The notes beneath the pieces are model-generated. The model had not been told where the DNA came from, made no database searches, and worked only from the letters and a program-made list of their open reading frames with translations. A stretch of DNA of 64,000 nt, taken from positions 14,327,520-14,391,519 of the forward strand of contig CM023536.1 in assembly GCA_013350335.1 (NCBI GenBank). The letters are read 5' to 3'. How positions within the stretch are numbered: position 1 is the first letter of the stretch; every line of letters starts with the position of its first letter. Position numbers and translations under genes: made by a program. Below are positions 47,200 to 59,435 of the stretch, one piece after another. The stretch comes from Chimonanthus salicifolius (Eukaryota; Streptophyta; Magnoliopsida; Laurales; Calycanthaceae).

Positions 47200-48292
47200 T
47201 GTAATACCTGACCCAGATTAGCTACTAATCATGTGATTAGTGACCGTTGATTGTGTTTAATGGCCAGTTAATCTGAAAGATTAACGAGTGGGCTTTGTTA
47301 GAGTCAAAGTTTGTCTCGATTTAAGCTCGAAAACATGTGGATCCAACTCGTTTAGTCCAGTGACAAAGTTGAAATTATTTTCCAGCTTAGACCTTAAAAA
47401 ACATCTGTATTTGGAAAACCCTTTAATTGTGATATCTAATTTGTCTAAATTACATACAATTATTTAATTTTAAATTCTGAGTGTGAAGAATTTTATCGGC
47501 TGAAATTTCAATTTTTAGAAGTGTAATTTTTGAATTGTGAAATGTAATTTTTGAATTGTGAAGGGTGTCAATGTTAAAGAGTGTCAAAATGTTTCGGAAT
47601 TTTAAAATGCTTTTATCAGCGAAATTTTGTGACCTGATTGTAAGTCAGAGTTTTTACAAAGCTTTGTTCTAAATTTTGAAATTTGACATTTTAAATAAAT
47701 CATTGGGTTTTAAATAACTTTTTATCTCCAAATTTTTATGGTATTTACAATTTTTAATATTTAATGTATCTCACTAATTGACTTGATTTAATGGGACCTT
47801 GAAAATACCCAAATTTAAAAGAGTGTATTTTAAAAGTGTGTTTTTAAGTTAAAAAGGTAATAAAATAATATTTTGATTGGATAAACATAAGTTCTTATTT
47901 AAAATATTAGAATATATTATAAAAAAATATGCGTAGCTAGCTATCCTTTTGGGTTGCCTGTATATATATATATAGGGCTGGCTAGACACAAGTGGAGGCC
48001 TAAAGCAAAAAATTTAAACGGGTCTTCTTTTGTATTTAACATATTATTATAAGTAATATTTAATTAAAATATTAACATATTATTATAGGGTAATTATTTA
48101 GACACAGGTATTTATTTTCTACAGGCACGGGTTTTCAGTTTTTTTAAAGGAAATTATCGCATTGCCCTTCCGTGTCAGCGTGATCCAAAGGTGAGATAAG
48201 AACATTTTTACGTTGTTCGGACCATTGTTCGTGCCTAAATTTCATTGCATACGCTACACTAATACACAGTGCATTTTGAATAATAAAATCTT

Positions 48293-48605
48293 CTTTAAAA
48301 TTTTAAAGTTATTTTTTAAGCACTGTGTATTTCCAAAATTTCTCAAATTGAATATCCGGACTAATTACGATAACATGATGAAAATACTTTAAGACTTCAA
48401 AGTCTTTTGACACTCCCAAATGCTTAAAACACAGTGTTTTACAAATAAGGGTATCCTTCAGCTGTGCCGAAAACACATTTGGGAGTGTCAAAAGACCTTA
48501 AAGTCTTAAAGTATTTTTATCAGGTTATCGTAATTAGTCCGGATTTTTAATTTGAGAAATTTTGGAAATATACATTGCTTAAAAAATAACTTTAAAGTTT
48601 TAAAG
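48293..48605. mobile_element. Foldback MITE, copy 3
   Basis: Full-length copy of the family at 35895: arms from CTTTAAAATTTTAAAG inward to AAGTCTTTTGACACTCCC and back, centre GGGTATCCTTCAGCTGTGCC. Confidence 0.88.
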
Positions 48606-48657
48606 GATATTTTATTATTTAACTAATCCACTGTGAATTACGGTAGGAATCTGCATT

Positions 48658-48940
48658 GTTATTTTTTAAGCACTGTGTAATTCCAAAATTTGTCAAATTG
48701 AATATTGGAACTAATTACCATAACTTAATAAAAATACTTTAAGACTTCAAGGACTTTTGACACTCTCAAATATGTTTCGGCACAGCCAAAGGATACCTTT
48801 ATTTGTAAAACACTATGTTTTAAGCATTTGGGTGTATCAAAAGACCTTGAAGTCTTAAAGTATTTTTATCAGTTTATCGTAATTAATCCAGATATTCAAT
48901 TTGAGAAATTTTGGAAATACACAATGCTTAAAAAATAATG
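48658..48940. mobile_element. Foldback MITE, copy 4 (centre inverted)
   Basis: Same arms as copy 3, but the central segment is its reverse complement (CGGCACAGCCAAAGGATACC), so the element sits in the opposite orientation, about 50 bp from copy 3. Confidence 0.83.
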
Positions 48941-49013
48941 TTGTAACTTATCAAGGGCCTTTTAATACTTCGGGCTTTAAGCGGTTGTTTTTCTTGCTTA
49001 ATGGTAGAGTCGG

Positions 49014-49018
<5 letters not shown>

Positions 49019-49083
<65 letters not shown>
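49019..49083. repeat. (TA)n microsatellite
   Basis: TA tract at the right edge of the nested hAT element; a shorter one is at its left edge (47960-47972). The insertion went into, or was followed by growth of, a TA repeat. Confidence 0.93.
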
Positions 49084-49088
<5 letters not shown>

Positions 49089-52049
49089 TTAACCTTTACC
49101 TTTCCTTCTCTCCACCTTCCCTTTCCTATTCTGTTGTTGTCTCTCCTTCTTCCTTTCTTGCCTTAGTCGTTCCAGCAACTGAGAGTTTAAAGAGTTTTTA
49201 GTTTTGACTTGGGGTTTTCAAAAGTGGTTATTTCTCAATCGATTTTTGCAAACAAGGTATGAAAATTCATTTATTTCAAATTTTAGGAACTCCAAGACTG
49301 TTCTTTTTGAAAAATAGTGTGATTTTAAACTTCAAATTTGGATTCTTAGACATTAGAGGAAAACAATTCACTTCTCTTGCTTTTTGAATTTCACCTCTTG
49401 AAATGGTTTTTGATGGTGTTAAAAACTTGATTTTACAATGCTAAGTTAAAAGTGGAGAAAGATTAACCCCCAAGCTGACGTTGTGTATTTACTTTCAAGC
49501 ATTGTGTGTTTACTCTACTGTACTGCCTAGGCCTGCTTCAAAATGTCTCTATGGTCCTATCCAGAAGACAATACGAGAATGGGCTAAGCATTTTACTTTC
49601 AGTATTATAACCTCTGGGCACAGTCTCAATACTTTCCAGGGCTCGGAAAAATATGAGACTGGACACTGAGTACTTTATATTTTCTCTTTATTTTGCGTTT
49701 TGAATGATTGACCACTGACATTCTGACTTAATTAACAGAGTAGTAAGATTTTAGGAGACTCACTGACATCACCCAGTTTTCGGATGGAAAAGTGTGTACG
49801 AAAGGTTCTTTGGAGTATTTTTTAGTATGTTTGAATTTAAACAAAATATTCATGAAATTTCCGATGTTTTACAGATCTTTGGTGAATTTTGCAAGCTGAA
49901 GAAGGTGAGGAGACTCAACTATGGCTTATTTGCATGTGTATAATTGTATTGAATGTCAAAATAATCAAGTGTATAGGCTATGTAAGCCATAGAAACTGAG
50001 AGGAAATTGAACTCTCGACTTGGACTGTTCTCTGTTGTTCGAGGTCTCGGCAGACTGAAACTTGGAAAAAAGTTAAAGAGTTGTATTTTGAAACCCTCTG
50101 TTGTCCAAGATGTTGAACCAAGATCCAAGGTCTTGGTAACCCGAAATTGTGTTCTCATAGGTTGATTATCCTATAGTTTTACCAATGGATGGTAAGTGAA
50201 TCTTCCCTATGTAACTCTAGTGAAAAAATGAGATATATGGACTTATTCAAGTCCACATGGACAATGAAATGACCAATGATGTTGTGATTTGTATAATAAA
50301 TCATGTTATGATGTGTGCATGTAATTCATTCATGGGTAATTTATATCTGCATATGAGTTTTGTTATACTAACCAATTATGCAAGTGATGAGAATATGAAA
50401 GTTCTGTGTCGTTGAACCAGAACTAATAGCCAGTGAATGGTAAGTATACTTCAGTATGAAACCCTGTGGAAGGGTATATGGAGTAAAGTGTAAGTAAATC
50501 ATGTTTATGGTTAAATCCCCAGCGTTTGGGGTATGATTTGTGTTTTCGATAAATGTCTTCTCATGCATTGGCAGGGGTATTATCATGGACTGTTGGGTCG
50601 CATTTATATGCATCGGTTGTATGCCATCATTAAAATGCATTCATGTATAGGCTATATGGTCGGACCGTAGGGTTGTTATGCTCTTGCAAGTAGCTGCATC
50701 TTAACCGTTTGGACTTGATGCTACTCGGGTTGAGTGGGATACCTCAGTGTGTAAAGTTGAGAAAAACCTTGACATATGTATGCATTCATGGAAGGAAGGC
50801 ATATTGCATGGGAAGAAAGTAGAATGCACGTGTGAGTTTACATATGCATGTGTGAGCTATATATGCATATGTGAGTTATATATGCTTGTATGAGTATACA
50901 TGAGTGTGTATGGAAAGAAAAGAACAAATGTCACATGTCCTGTTAATTGTTTATCTGCATTGTAGATTTTATTTTCTACCGCATGCAATACCTATAATTA
51001 TTGAGTTCTCTTTACTGGGTTGGAAACTCACATATACCTCAATGTAGTGCGTGGTCTAGAAGCAGTGGAGGACCCCTCTGCGATGACCTAAATGGTGGAA
51101 TATGTGGATTCCAATAAGTTATTTTGGATTAGAATTTACTTAATTGCTTACTATGTAAGTATTGTTTGGTTTGCCACATATGGCATTCAAACTTATGTGT
51201 ATGTGTATAGTTATAGTATGTAGTGGTATATAAATCTAAGATGTGTTTATATTATATTTGAAATAATCCCATGTGGTAGTTTAGATTTCTCGAACAGGTG
51301 TGTCTTCTTCATGGGCTTAGGCGAACTTGAGGCCCATGGACTAGTGGAGTTTGGATTTGTTTTTTTAAAAAAAAGTAGTCGCATTCTGGACCCACATCTC
51401 GGGTCAGGGATTGACAAATTCGTATCTAGTCTTATTTAAATCTGATAACTTTGCCAACCTAAATCACTAGCAACATAAATATTATATTTATTATTAATAG
51501 ATATATCATATTATGAACTTTATAAAGATAAAACCTAACATTCCCTACCTGTTATATTTGAAGCTAAAAAACTAAATCACGTATAAAATATAATTGAATT
51601 CACAATTTGTTGTAATATTTTGTAATGCCTTTTTTTCTTTATTGAGAATATTTGTACAGTCTTTTTCTTATAATTTTTATTAATTATTTGTTGCATGAGA
51701 TTTGAATTTTTTTGAATCGCAATTATTTAATTAATATAAACGTTCTAATTTTAAAAATACCTAAATTAAATTCTTGATCTGACAAATATGAAATAAATAA
51801 ATTTTGATATTTAAATTTATTACTAAAGCCCCAACCCAAATTTCACATTATGTGTTCTTTATATCCAACTCGAGTTTGACATCCTATATTAGGGTACGTG
51901 TTTCACCTAGATTAATATCTTTTGTATTACATAAAGGATCTTCGAGGATCACTTAAAAATACAAACTTAGATCAAATTAAATCTTGTCAAAATTCCAATG
52001 TCCCAAGTGCATCCTCAAACCTTAGTCTTTGAGCTATGTCTTGAAGTAT

Positions 52050-52213
52050 CAATTGTAGTTCAATTAGTTGCCTTCTATCTTAAAAAGTGGAAGGTTACAG
52101 GTTCGAGCTTATATGATTTAATCTTAATGTGTCATAGGGATAGTGGACTCATCCGTGGGAATTTTACGCTGGACATCCTTCAGTTTCCCACACGTAAATT
52201 CAAAAAAAAAAAA
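52050..52213 (+). mobile_element. tRNA-derived SINE, family 2
   Basis: Box A TAGTTCAATTAGTTG, box B AGGTTCGAGC at about 52099-52108, a body with ATTTTACGCTGGA, and a 3' end ACACGTAAATTC followed by 12 A (52202-52213). It shares this body and 3' end with 53101-53256. Confidence 0.75.
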
Positions 52214-53100
52214 GTTTCAAGATCAAACCTTGCTAAGCATATTTACACACAAACACCTACTCTAAGTTTTGAGTCTAAGTTGGTTCAAAGTTTTGAAAGT
52301 CCAAAGATTTCTAAGGAAAAAAAACTCGAGATCCAAATTAGATCTAAAAACTTTTTATAAGTCATTGATGTCTCTCCTATGTAATTATATTAATATATTT
52401 TATTTGTTTTATTTTGGTCATCTCCTATTTCGATTTAGATTTTTGTGGGATCTTTCATTTTATTTCTTCCATTTTTTGAATTTATGATAAAAATCTTTTG
52501 TCTCTATGACTTTTTTTCCGATCTATTAAAAGGATAGTTTCTCAGGTCTTAAGTATTTTTAAATGATTCACTCTTGAAAAGTGAATTTTTTGAATATCTT
52601 AAATCCAATCAGTTCAAAATTAAAAATCTCAATTTAAATTGAATTAATATGCACCATTAATCCCTTCTCAATTTTTATCAATTTTATAAAATTGCTCTTT
52701 CATACAATGGATTGATCCACTTATTCCAAAACAAATAGTAGTTCCAGTACCTAAACCACTTCTTTAATTTTCTACGATTTCATGTTTTATGTATTGGATT
52801 GTTCTCTTTTTTCAAGTCTCAAATATAGTCCTTTTAGTTATATTATTGAATTTATGTTTGTCAAATTTAATAAATAATTGAGATTGTAAATCTATAAATA
52901 TAACTTCAGTTGCCCTTTATAATCATAATCATGTAAACTAAAATAATAAATGACACAACAAATTAAAATATTGATCATCTAATAAGAGTAATGTTTTAGA
53001 GAGTGATCTCTATTTTATAAAATAGAGACTTTCTCTCTCTTTTTAATTATAAGACCTATCTAAATGCATTCTAATAGTTAGAGTGTAGATAAATAAAAAG

Positions 53101-53256
53101 TTTTTTTTTAATTTACGTGTAGGAAATCGCGGAAAATCCAGCGTAAAACCCTCACAGGTGATATCCACTGTCTTTAGAGCACACCAGATGAGGGTATAGG
53201 GGTTCGAATCTGGCACCTCTCGTTTCTTGAGGCGGAAGATTACCAATTGAGCTAAA
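53101..53256 (-). mobile_element. tRNA-derived SINE, family 2
   Basis: On the minus strand: box A TAGCTCAATTGGTAA, box B GATTCGAACCCC (reverse of 53211-53220), GTTTTACGCTGGATTTTCC and ACACGTAAATT before the poly(A) tail (T run at 53101). Its boxes are nearer the tRNA consensus than those of the other SINEs here. Confidence 0.8.
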
Positions 53257-56200
53257 ATAAAAATATTTTTACATTAAATAGGAGTAAATAAAGATCTTAC
53301 TCATCTCATGATCATGACAAAATATAAGGAGATCCAAATTTAATTATTTTATAGATTTTACACAAATGCAACTTTTTACTTTAAAATTCAACAATGTATA
53401 AAAGATGATAAGTGTAAATTTTGGATATTTTCTATCTAATTTTATCTTATACTAAATTGCCTATAAGTAACCATTGCATCTAGTGAGTGTTTTAAGATAT
53501 ATTTTTTATTATTGTTGACTTAGATTAGATTATGATTAATTGTGAGAGATTATTTAATATTTTAATTAGGAAATTAGGGTCATCTGTGAAATAAACACAA
53601 AAGAAACATTACAAAAATATATTTAACGAATTTATTATCTCTCATATTTTAACATAATATCATTTATATTTGATTAGATGTCAAAAGCACTCGCTCCGGA
53701 TCAAATCTATGAGTTAGAACGATCACGCGTTCTCATACACTCTCTCTCTAATCCACGTCTGCAAAACACCTAAATTGATGCAAGCATCAGGCTTAATAAA
53801 CCTGACAATGGCTCAAGCGAAGATAAACCAGCTCAATTGGATTTGATTGATGAGATGGGTCTTCAAATGTGCCAGCGGACTGATGGTGGGAAGAGAGGGC
53901 CCATCTCAAATTCCATGTCAACATTCACCCACATCCATATGGACCCCACACAGTACACTCAAACGACCCAGCTGTTGGATTTGGACGATAATAGAGAATC
54001 AAATAAGAAAAGAATCAAAGAGGAATCAAGAGGAGATCTTACTGCTTGCCAATGAAGGAAATAAATGAAAAAAAAAAAAATGAAGCAAAAGATGGGAAAA
54101 ATTAAAATAAAGAAAGAAGATCCTGCAAGAGGAAAGAAATCAAAGCATGAAGAAATGAAAGATCAGAAACGATGGAATGAGATGGGATAAGGTTTCGATC
54201 TGTAAGTGGAAAAACAAATAAAATCCATTGCCAAGCAACGTAAGAGAAGAATGGAAAAAAGAAAGAGAAAAATTAGAAAGGAAGAATAAGAAGGGATTGG
54301 AAAGGAAGGAGAAAATAATGAAGATTTCCACCCAGCAGTAAGAGTTGGAGGATGCCATCGGCACTGAGAGAAAATTTTGGGAGAAAGAAATTAAGAAGAA
54401 TAATATGATCGAACAATAGCTTGAGTTTTTATTTTGTTGATTTGTTTCTTCTTTTATTTCAATAAAGCCTTAAAAAATATATGAGGCCAAACATTGTAAA
54501 TTTGAGACTTTTGAATATTTTGAAATTAAGGAAAAGTAGGAAGCTTTCTTTTTCTCGATCTCTCGAGGTCGGTGAGTTGATACTTTTGATTTTAATTTGT
54601 GTTATTTGTGTTGAATTAATTTCATTTAGATTATTTTGAATTATTTTTGCATTTTGAATTATGATTTCAATTAGTGCATTTTCAATATTTAAAATTGGAT
54701 TCCACAATCCAAGTTAAATCTTAAGAAGGTTCTTGAGTTCAAATCGTACTTAAACCGAGAACAATGGGTTTTTTTATTGAAATTCGTGATTGGGGGTAAA
54801 ATCCCAAATCTAAAATTTCAAATGCAGCTTGGCTTGAATCATAAACACCATCGTGCATTCATCCATAACCCATTCTAAGATCTGACAAGTCACAGTGGCT
54901 GCCACATGTAACAACCACTTGACACTTGCCTGTAATCCTTCGCTCTGATCTTACATGCCAGACGTTAATATGTTAGGACATGTTATTAGTATTATCCCCA
55001 CCAATAGGTTGGATATTTGCCATTACCATCACCATCGTTATCACCACCATCTTTTGTTGACGTTGCCATTTGTTGTCTCGCCATTGCCAGGGCTACTATA
55101 TATGTCACTCCCCGACCCGAAGGGTGGGCCTGGAACGTGACTGATTTTTTTTTTTGAAAGACTAAGCCAATACAAGCATTCTAACTGGGCTGGATCAACA
55201 ATTGGGCCCAAAGGTCACACGTGATCCCAACATGTGGACTCAAACATATACCATAAGTCCCTCCCAAGAGACACAAACAACAACATCAATACACATAAAT
55301 TCCAAACATCGAATTATCATTTCAAAAGCATCATCAGAGTAACGACAGAAGCATAGTAATCTTCAATGATACAAACTAAGCACCACGCCCGGTACTTTAC
55401 AAAAGAAAAGGTTCCAAGAACCAAAAAACAAAAATAAGGGTATTCCCATCAGTGGGAATCCCAAAGCAACGCCGCAACTTATCCACCTTAAGCTTTATAC
55501 AGAGGGTTCTCCTCCTCAGGTTCATCTCCTGAAAGGTGAGTGGGGTGAGCTAACTAGCCTAGTGAAGGAAATATAACAGTGCAGTTTAAGTAAATAACAG
55601 GTTAGTAATAATCAACAGTTGTAATAATATCTCATGCTTGATAACAAATTCTCAACATCAAATAACTTATTATCAACATTCTCATAATTCATCGTTCCTT
55701 CCAATACTGCTGTCATCCAACGTAACCCCCCCAGATACTATACTAACACCAATAGTATTAAGTCCCGACACGGTCAAAATATATCCTTATAAGTACATCT
55801 CCGGTATACACCTCAAAACCGGTACTGATACACATTGCCAGTCACTGCCGACCACCTGGTCCAGTAGATGTAACCGACACCCTCGGCGATGGTTCAATAG
55901 TAAAAGGTATGTGGAAGCAGTATCACAATTCATAATCAACACCATAAGCATTTATGATCACCACAAGCACTTCTTACAACAGTGCGTCATGTCTAGGCAC
56001 ATGGGTGGGTTCATCAACATGAAACCACTTCTTGCACAAGATTCATTTCAAATAAAAATCAGTTTACATCTTACTGCAAAGTAAGTTCTCTCACCGTAAC
56101 TGTGTGGTTTCGCGGTCTCTGTTTAAACAAACAAACAAGTGCACAATCAATATACATAGCATTCATATACATACAAGCAGTATTTCAAAATCATACTTGT

Positions 56201-56639
56201 TTTCCCAAAGATATCCAAGGTACATGGAATTGAGTCTCCTATTTGGTTTCTATCCTTTTTAAATTACAATAATCCAGAGTATAGTAAATAAAAAGGTGCT
56301 CAGTCCAAAACTCATATTGTCTTCTGGGCATTGACCAAATTGACTTATTGAGTTAGGTCTATATACTCAGGTCACTTCTCGGTTGTCTTCTGGATAGGAC
56401 CAGATTTGACATGTTGAGTAAGGACTCGAGGTCACTCAGTGCCCGACAAATATAGCGTCGGCCTGGAAGTGAGATCACTTAGTGCTTGACCAATAGAATC
56501 GGCCTAGAAGTGAATACAATAGTATATACATTATAGTAATAAGAGAAGAGGGTTAGTACAATTTTAGATTAACAAGTGGGTACTAACATCACATGCAATC
56601 AATAACAATCAAATAAGATTAGACACTTCAAAAACTAGG

Positions 56640-57010
56640 TCCCTCGGAACATGCCTCGGAACCAGGTACTGTTGGTTCGGATCATCCGAACCACTGTCTA
56701 AACTAGGTACTGATCTTGGACTGAGGTCTGACTTCGGATCGTCCGAAGATCGGGTATCAGATCATCCGAAGTCCTTCCGAACCGATAAAATCTGAAAATC
56801 AAGTCTAGGTGGGTCTGGGTACCTCGGAACATCCGAAGTGAAACTCGGATCGTCCGAGTAGGGTTCGGTCCTTCCGAGAGAGTCAGGCTAGCCTCGGGCA
56901 CTTCTGGGCTTTGGGTGAAGCTCGGAACGTCCGAGGGGTCCTCTCGAGTCGTCCGAAGAGCTTGGACCGTCCGAAGATCGACTCTCGGACCGTCCGAGAG
57001 TCGTCTTCCT
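56640..57010. repeat. Cluster of TCGGA-N3-TCCGA near-palindromes in LTR B
   Basis: At least eight sites, for example TTCGGATCATCCGAA, TTCGGATCGTCCGAAG, CTCGGATCGTCCGAG and CTCGGACCGTCCGAGAG, spaced by roughly 15-50 bases. LTR A has worn versions at the same place. Confidence 0.8.
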
Positions 57011-57170
57011 CACTATATGCACCAGCAGACAGTAACGGCAGACACACTATGAAATACGAATCTTGAAACAATGGGTTTCCCGGATTCAGTTTCCACATCT
57101 AGCCGGTCCGATGGACTCCTCTGGGAGTCCTCTTTCCATAGGGAAAGGTTTGGAGCTTTAAAGCTCACTA

Positions 57171-58269
57171 GGCCATCTGATTTTAACACTGAAACCTTAC
57201 TAGTACAAAGAAAATCGGGTTTTTCCTTAAACTTTGAAATATTTTACACACTCAAACCTTATCCAAAATTGGTTTTTCTTGATTCTGTCCCGACTGAAAT
57301 TGAAAGAGGAACACAGTGGTTACTTTCACTGGAGTTCCTGGGCTAAAATCCGGTCTTTTGAAAATCTTTCCCTCTTAAGCTTACGGTTGAAAAAACTGGG
57401 AAGAACAGAGAAGCAGAGAGGCTCGGCAGGGTTGGGTTTTCAACTGAGAGATAGACTGAGAGAAAGAGAAGAGATTTCAGTGGGAGTTCAAACCAGCTGC
57501 TGGAGGGCCATTTTATAGGAATTCAACCGGGAAATAGGGGCCGGACGGCCACCGCATGCGCTTGCATGCAGCTGCAAGTGACGCTCCAACAGTAACCATA
57601 CTGTTTGGACTGGTTGCTGATGAGCCCTCTTCAAGTTTCCATTTTGCAAAAAGGCCCCAAATTGGATAAAAAGTCGATTTTTAACTAACCATAAGATTTT
57701 GGAAACTCAAAAACTTAATCCAACCTTACAGATAAGTTGGGCTTTAAAAACGTTAATCGCCATAAAAATTTAGAGATTTAAAACTTATTAAAACCCATTG
57801 ATTTAAATAAATATTACTATTTAACACTATTTACTTAATTAAACAAATGTTAAATAAAACAACTTAGAGACCTCATTTTGGGGTTTAAAAGAATAACTAT
57901 ACCATACTTAAAATGGTCTAACATAAAATATTAGTTTCGAAATTTAACTCATTACCAAAACTATTTAAAATAATTATTTCTCCCTTTTGGGGTTTTGACG
58001 GGCGATTTTAAATACCATTTTATGAAAAATAAAATTATTTTAAAATCAGAAATATAAATCCTTGATTAAGGAGAATAATATCATCCAATAAAAATCATAT
58101 AATAACACAATTTATAAAATAATAACTATAAACAGTAAATTACCATTTTGCCCCTGCAGCTGGACGGGCTGGATCACTAAGCTTTCGAGCTCATATTGGG
58201 CCACACATGGACTTTCCTCAAAGGCCTAACCAAAATCTTTGAAATTAACCGGTCTAAGCGAGGTTATTA
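57171..58269 (-). repeat. LTR B duplication, unit 1
   Basis: Direct repeat of 58270-59368 at an offset of 1099 bases. Both start GGCCATCTGATTTTAAC (plus strand). The units differ at several percent of positions, so the duplication is not recent. TATA-like TTTTATA lies at 57511-57517. Confidence 0.9.
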
Positions 58270-59368
58270 GGCCATCTGATTTTAACACTGAAACCTTACT
58301 GGTACAAAGAAAACCGGGTTTTTCCTTAAACTTTGATATGGTTTTACACACTCAAATCTTATCCAAAACTGGTTTTTCTTGATTCTGACCCGATTGAAAT
58401 TGAAAGAGGGACACAGTGGTTACCTTCACTGAAGTTCCTGGGCTAAAATCCGGTCTTTTGAAAATCTTTCCCTCTTAAGCTTACGGCTGACAAAACTGGG
58501 AAGAACAGAGAAGCAGAGAGGGTCGGCAGGGTTGGGTTTTCAGCTGAGAGATAGACTGAGAGAAAGAGAAGAGATTTCAGTGGGAGTTCAAACCAGCTGC
58601 TGGAGGGCCATTTTATAGGAATTCAACCGGGAAATAGGAGTCGGATGGCCACTGCATGCGCTTGCATGCAGCTGCAAGTGACGTTCCAAACAGTAACCAT
58701 ACTGTTTGGACTGGTTGGTGATCAGCCCTCTTCAAGTTTCCATTTTGCAAAAAGGCCCCAAATTGGATAAAAAGCCAATTTTTAACTAAACATAAGATTT
58801 TGGAACTCAAAAACTTAATCCAACCTTACAGATAAGTTGGGTTTTAAAAAATTTAATCGCCATAAAAATTTTGAGATTTAAAACTTACTAAAACCCATTG
58901 ATTTAAATAAATATCACTATTTAACATATTTACTTAATTAAGAAAATACTAAATAAAACAACTTAGAAACCTCATTTTGGGGTTTGAAAGAATAACTAGA
59001 CCATACTTAAAATGGTCTAACATAAAATACATGTTTCAAAATTTAACTCATTTCCAAAACTATTTAAAATCATTATTTCTCCTTTTCGGGATTTTGACGG
59101 GCGGTTTTAAATACTATTTTCTGAAAAATAAAATTATTTTAAAATCAGAAATACAAATCCTTGATTAAGGAGAATAATATCATCCAATAATAATCACATA
59201 ATAACACAATTTATAAAAGAATAACTATAAGCTATAAATTACCATTTTGCCCCAGCTGGACGAGCTGGATCACTGAGCTTTCGAGCTCAGATTGGGCCAC
59301 ACATGGGCTTTCCTCAAAGCCCTAACCGTAATCTTCGAGATTAACCAGTCTAAGTGAGATTATTAAGC
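58270..59368 (-). repeat. LTR B duplication, unit 2
   Basis: Second unit, contiguous with the first; it continues into the true LTR start at 59401. TATA-like TTTTATA lies at 58611-58617. Confidence 0.9.
58611..58617 (-). promoter_or_regulatory. Putative LTR TATA box, duplicated
   Basis: TATAAAA on the minus strand followed by a CT-rich leader; an identical site lies at 57511-57517 in the other unit. It matches the TATA position in LTR A at 3312. Promoter activity is inferred. Confidence 0.5.
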
Positions 59369-59401
59369 TAAACTACGCCTAATTTTGGTCAGGGTATTAC
59401 A

Positions 59402-59418
59402 TCCTACCCCCCTAAAAG
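59402..59418 (-). promoter_or_regulatory. Polypurine tract of element B
   Basis: Minus strand TTTTAGGGGGGTAGGA directly before the LTR start. Confidence 0.88.
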
Positions 59419-59435
59419 AAATTTCGTACCTAAAT

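Larger units (their letters stand above)
47973..49018. mobile_element. hAT-type element nested in the solo LTR
   Basis: Inverted ends TAGGGCTGGCTAGAC and TAGGGCCGACTCTAC, with AGGCCTAAAGC near the left and GGGCTTTAAGCGG near the right. Both ends abut TATATA, so the 8-bp duplication is hidden in TA repeats. No transposase. Two foldback MITEs sit inside it. Confidence 0.75.
47200..51416 (+). mobile_element. Solo LTR of the element A family, with nested insertions
   Basis: Starts TGTAATACCTGACCCAGATT and ends GTAGTCGCATTCTGG...GGGATTGACA, matching both ends of LTR A at 2521 and 5738. It contains the late CTGGGTTGGAAACTCAC motif and a comparable layout. Removing the hAT element at 47973-49018 leaves about 3.17 kb, close to the 3218 bp of LTR A. 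No primer site or polypurine tract adjoins it, so it is a solo LTR from recombination. The flanks AGTTT and AATTC do not match well, and similarity to A is patchy, both indicating age. Confidence 0.75.
51417..55097. other. AT-rich intergenic DNA with two SINEs
   Basis: Contains SINEs at 52050 and 53101. ORFs up to 120 codons overlap those SINEs or are low complexity. 53830-54060 is more GC-balanced, but its two overlapping 72-73-codon frames show no family. No gene is supported. Confidence 0.5.
55103..59401 (-). repeat. 3' LTR of element B, with 1.1-kb internal duplication
   Basis: Read on the minus strand it starts TGTAATACCCTGACC at 59401 and ends GGGGAGTGACA at 55103. At 4299 bp it is about 1.08 kb longer than LTR A. 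The excess is a direct tandem duplication (57171-58269 and 58270-59368). It includes near-palindrome cluster 56640-57010 and two TATA regions. Confidence 0.9.

Noticed and set aside
48901..49201. ORFs with Tyr-Ile repeats
   Set aside because: Translation of the (TA)n microsatellite.
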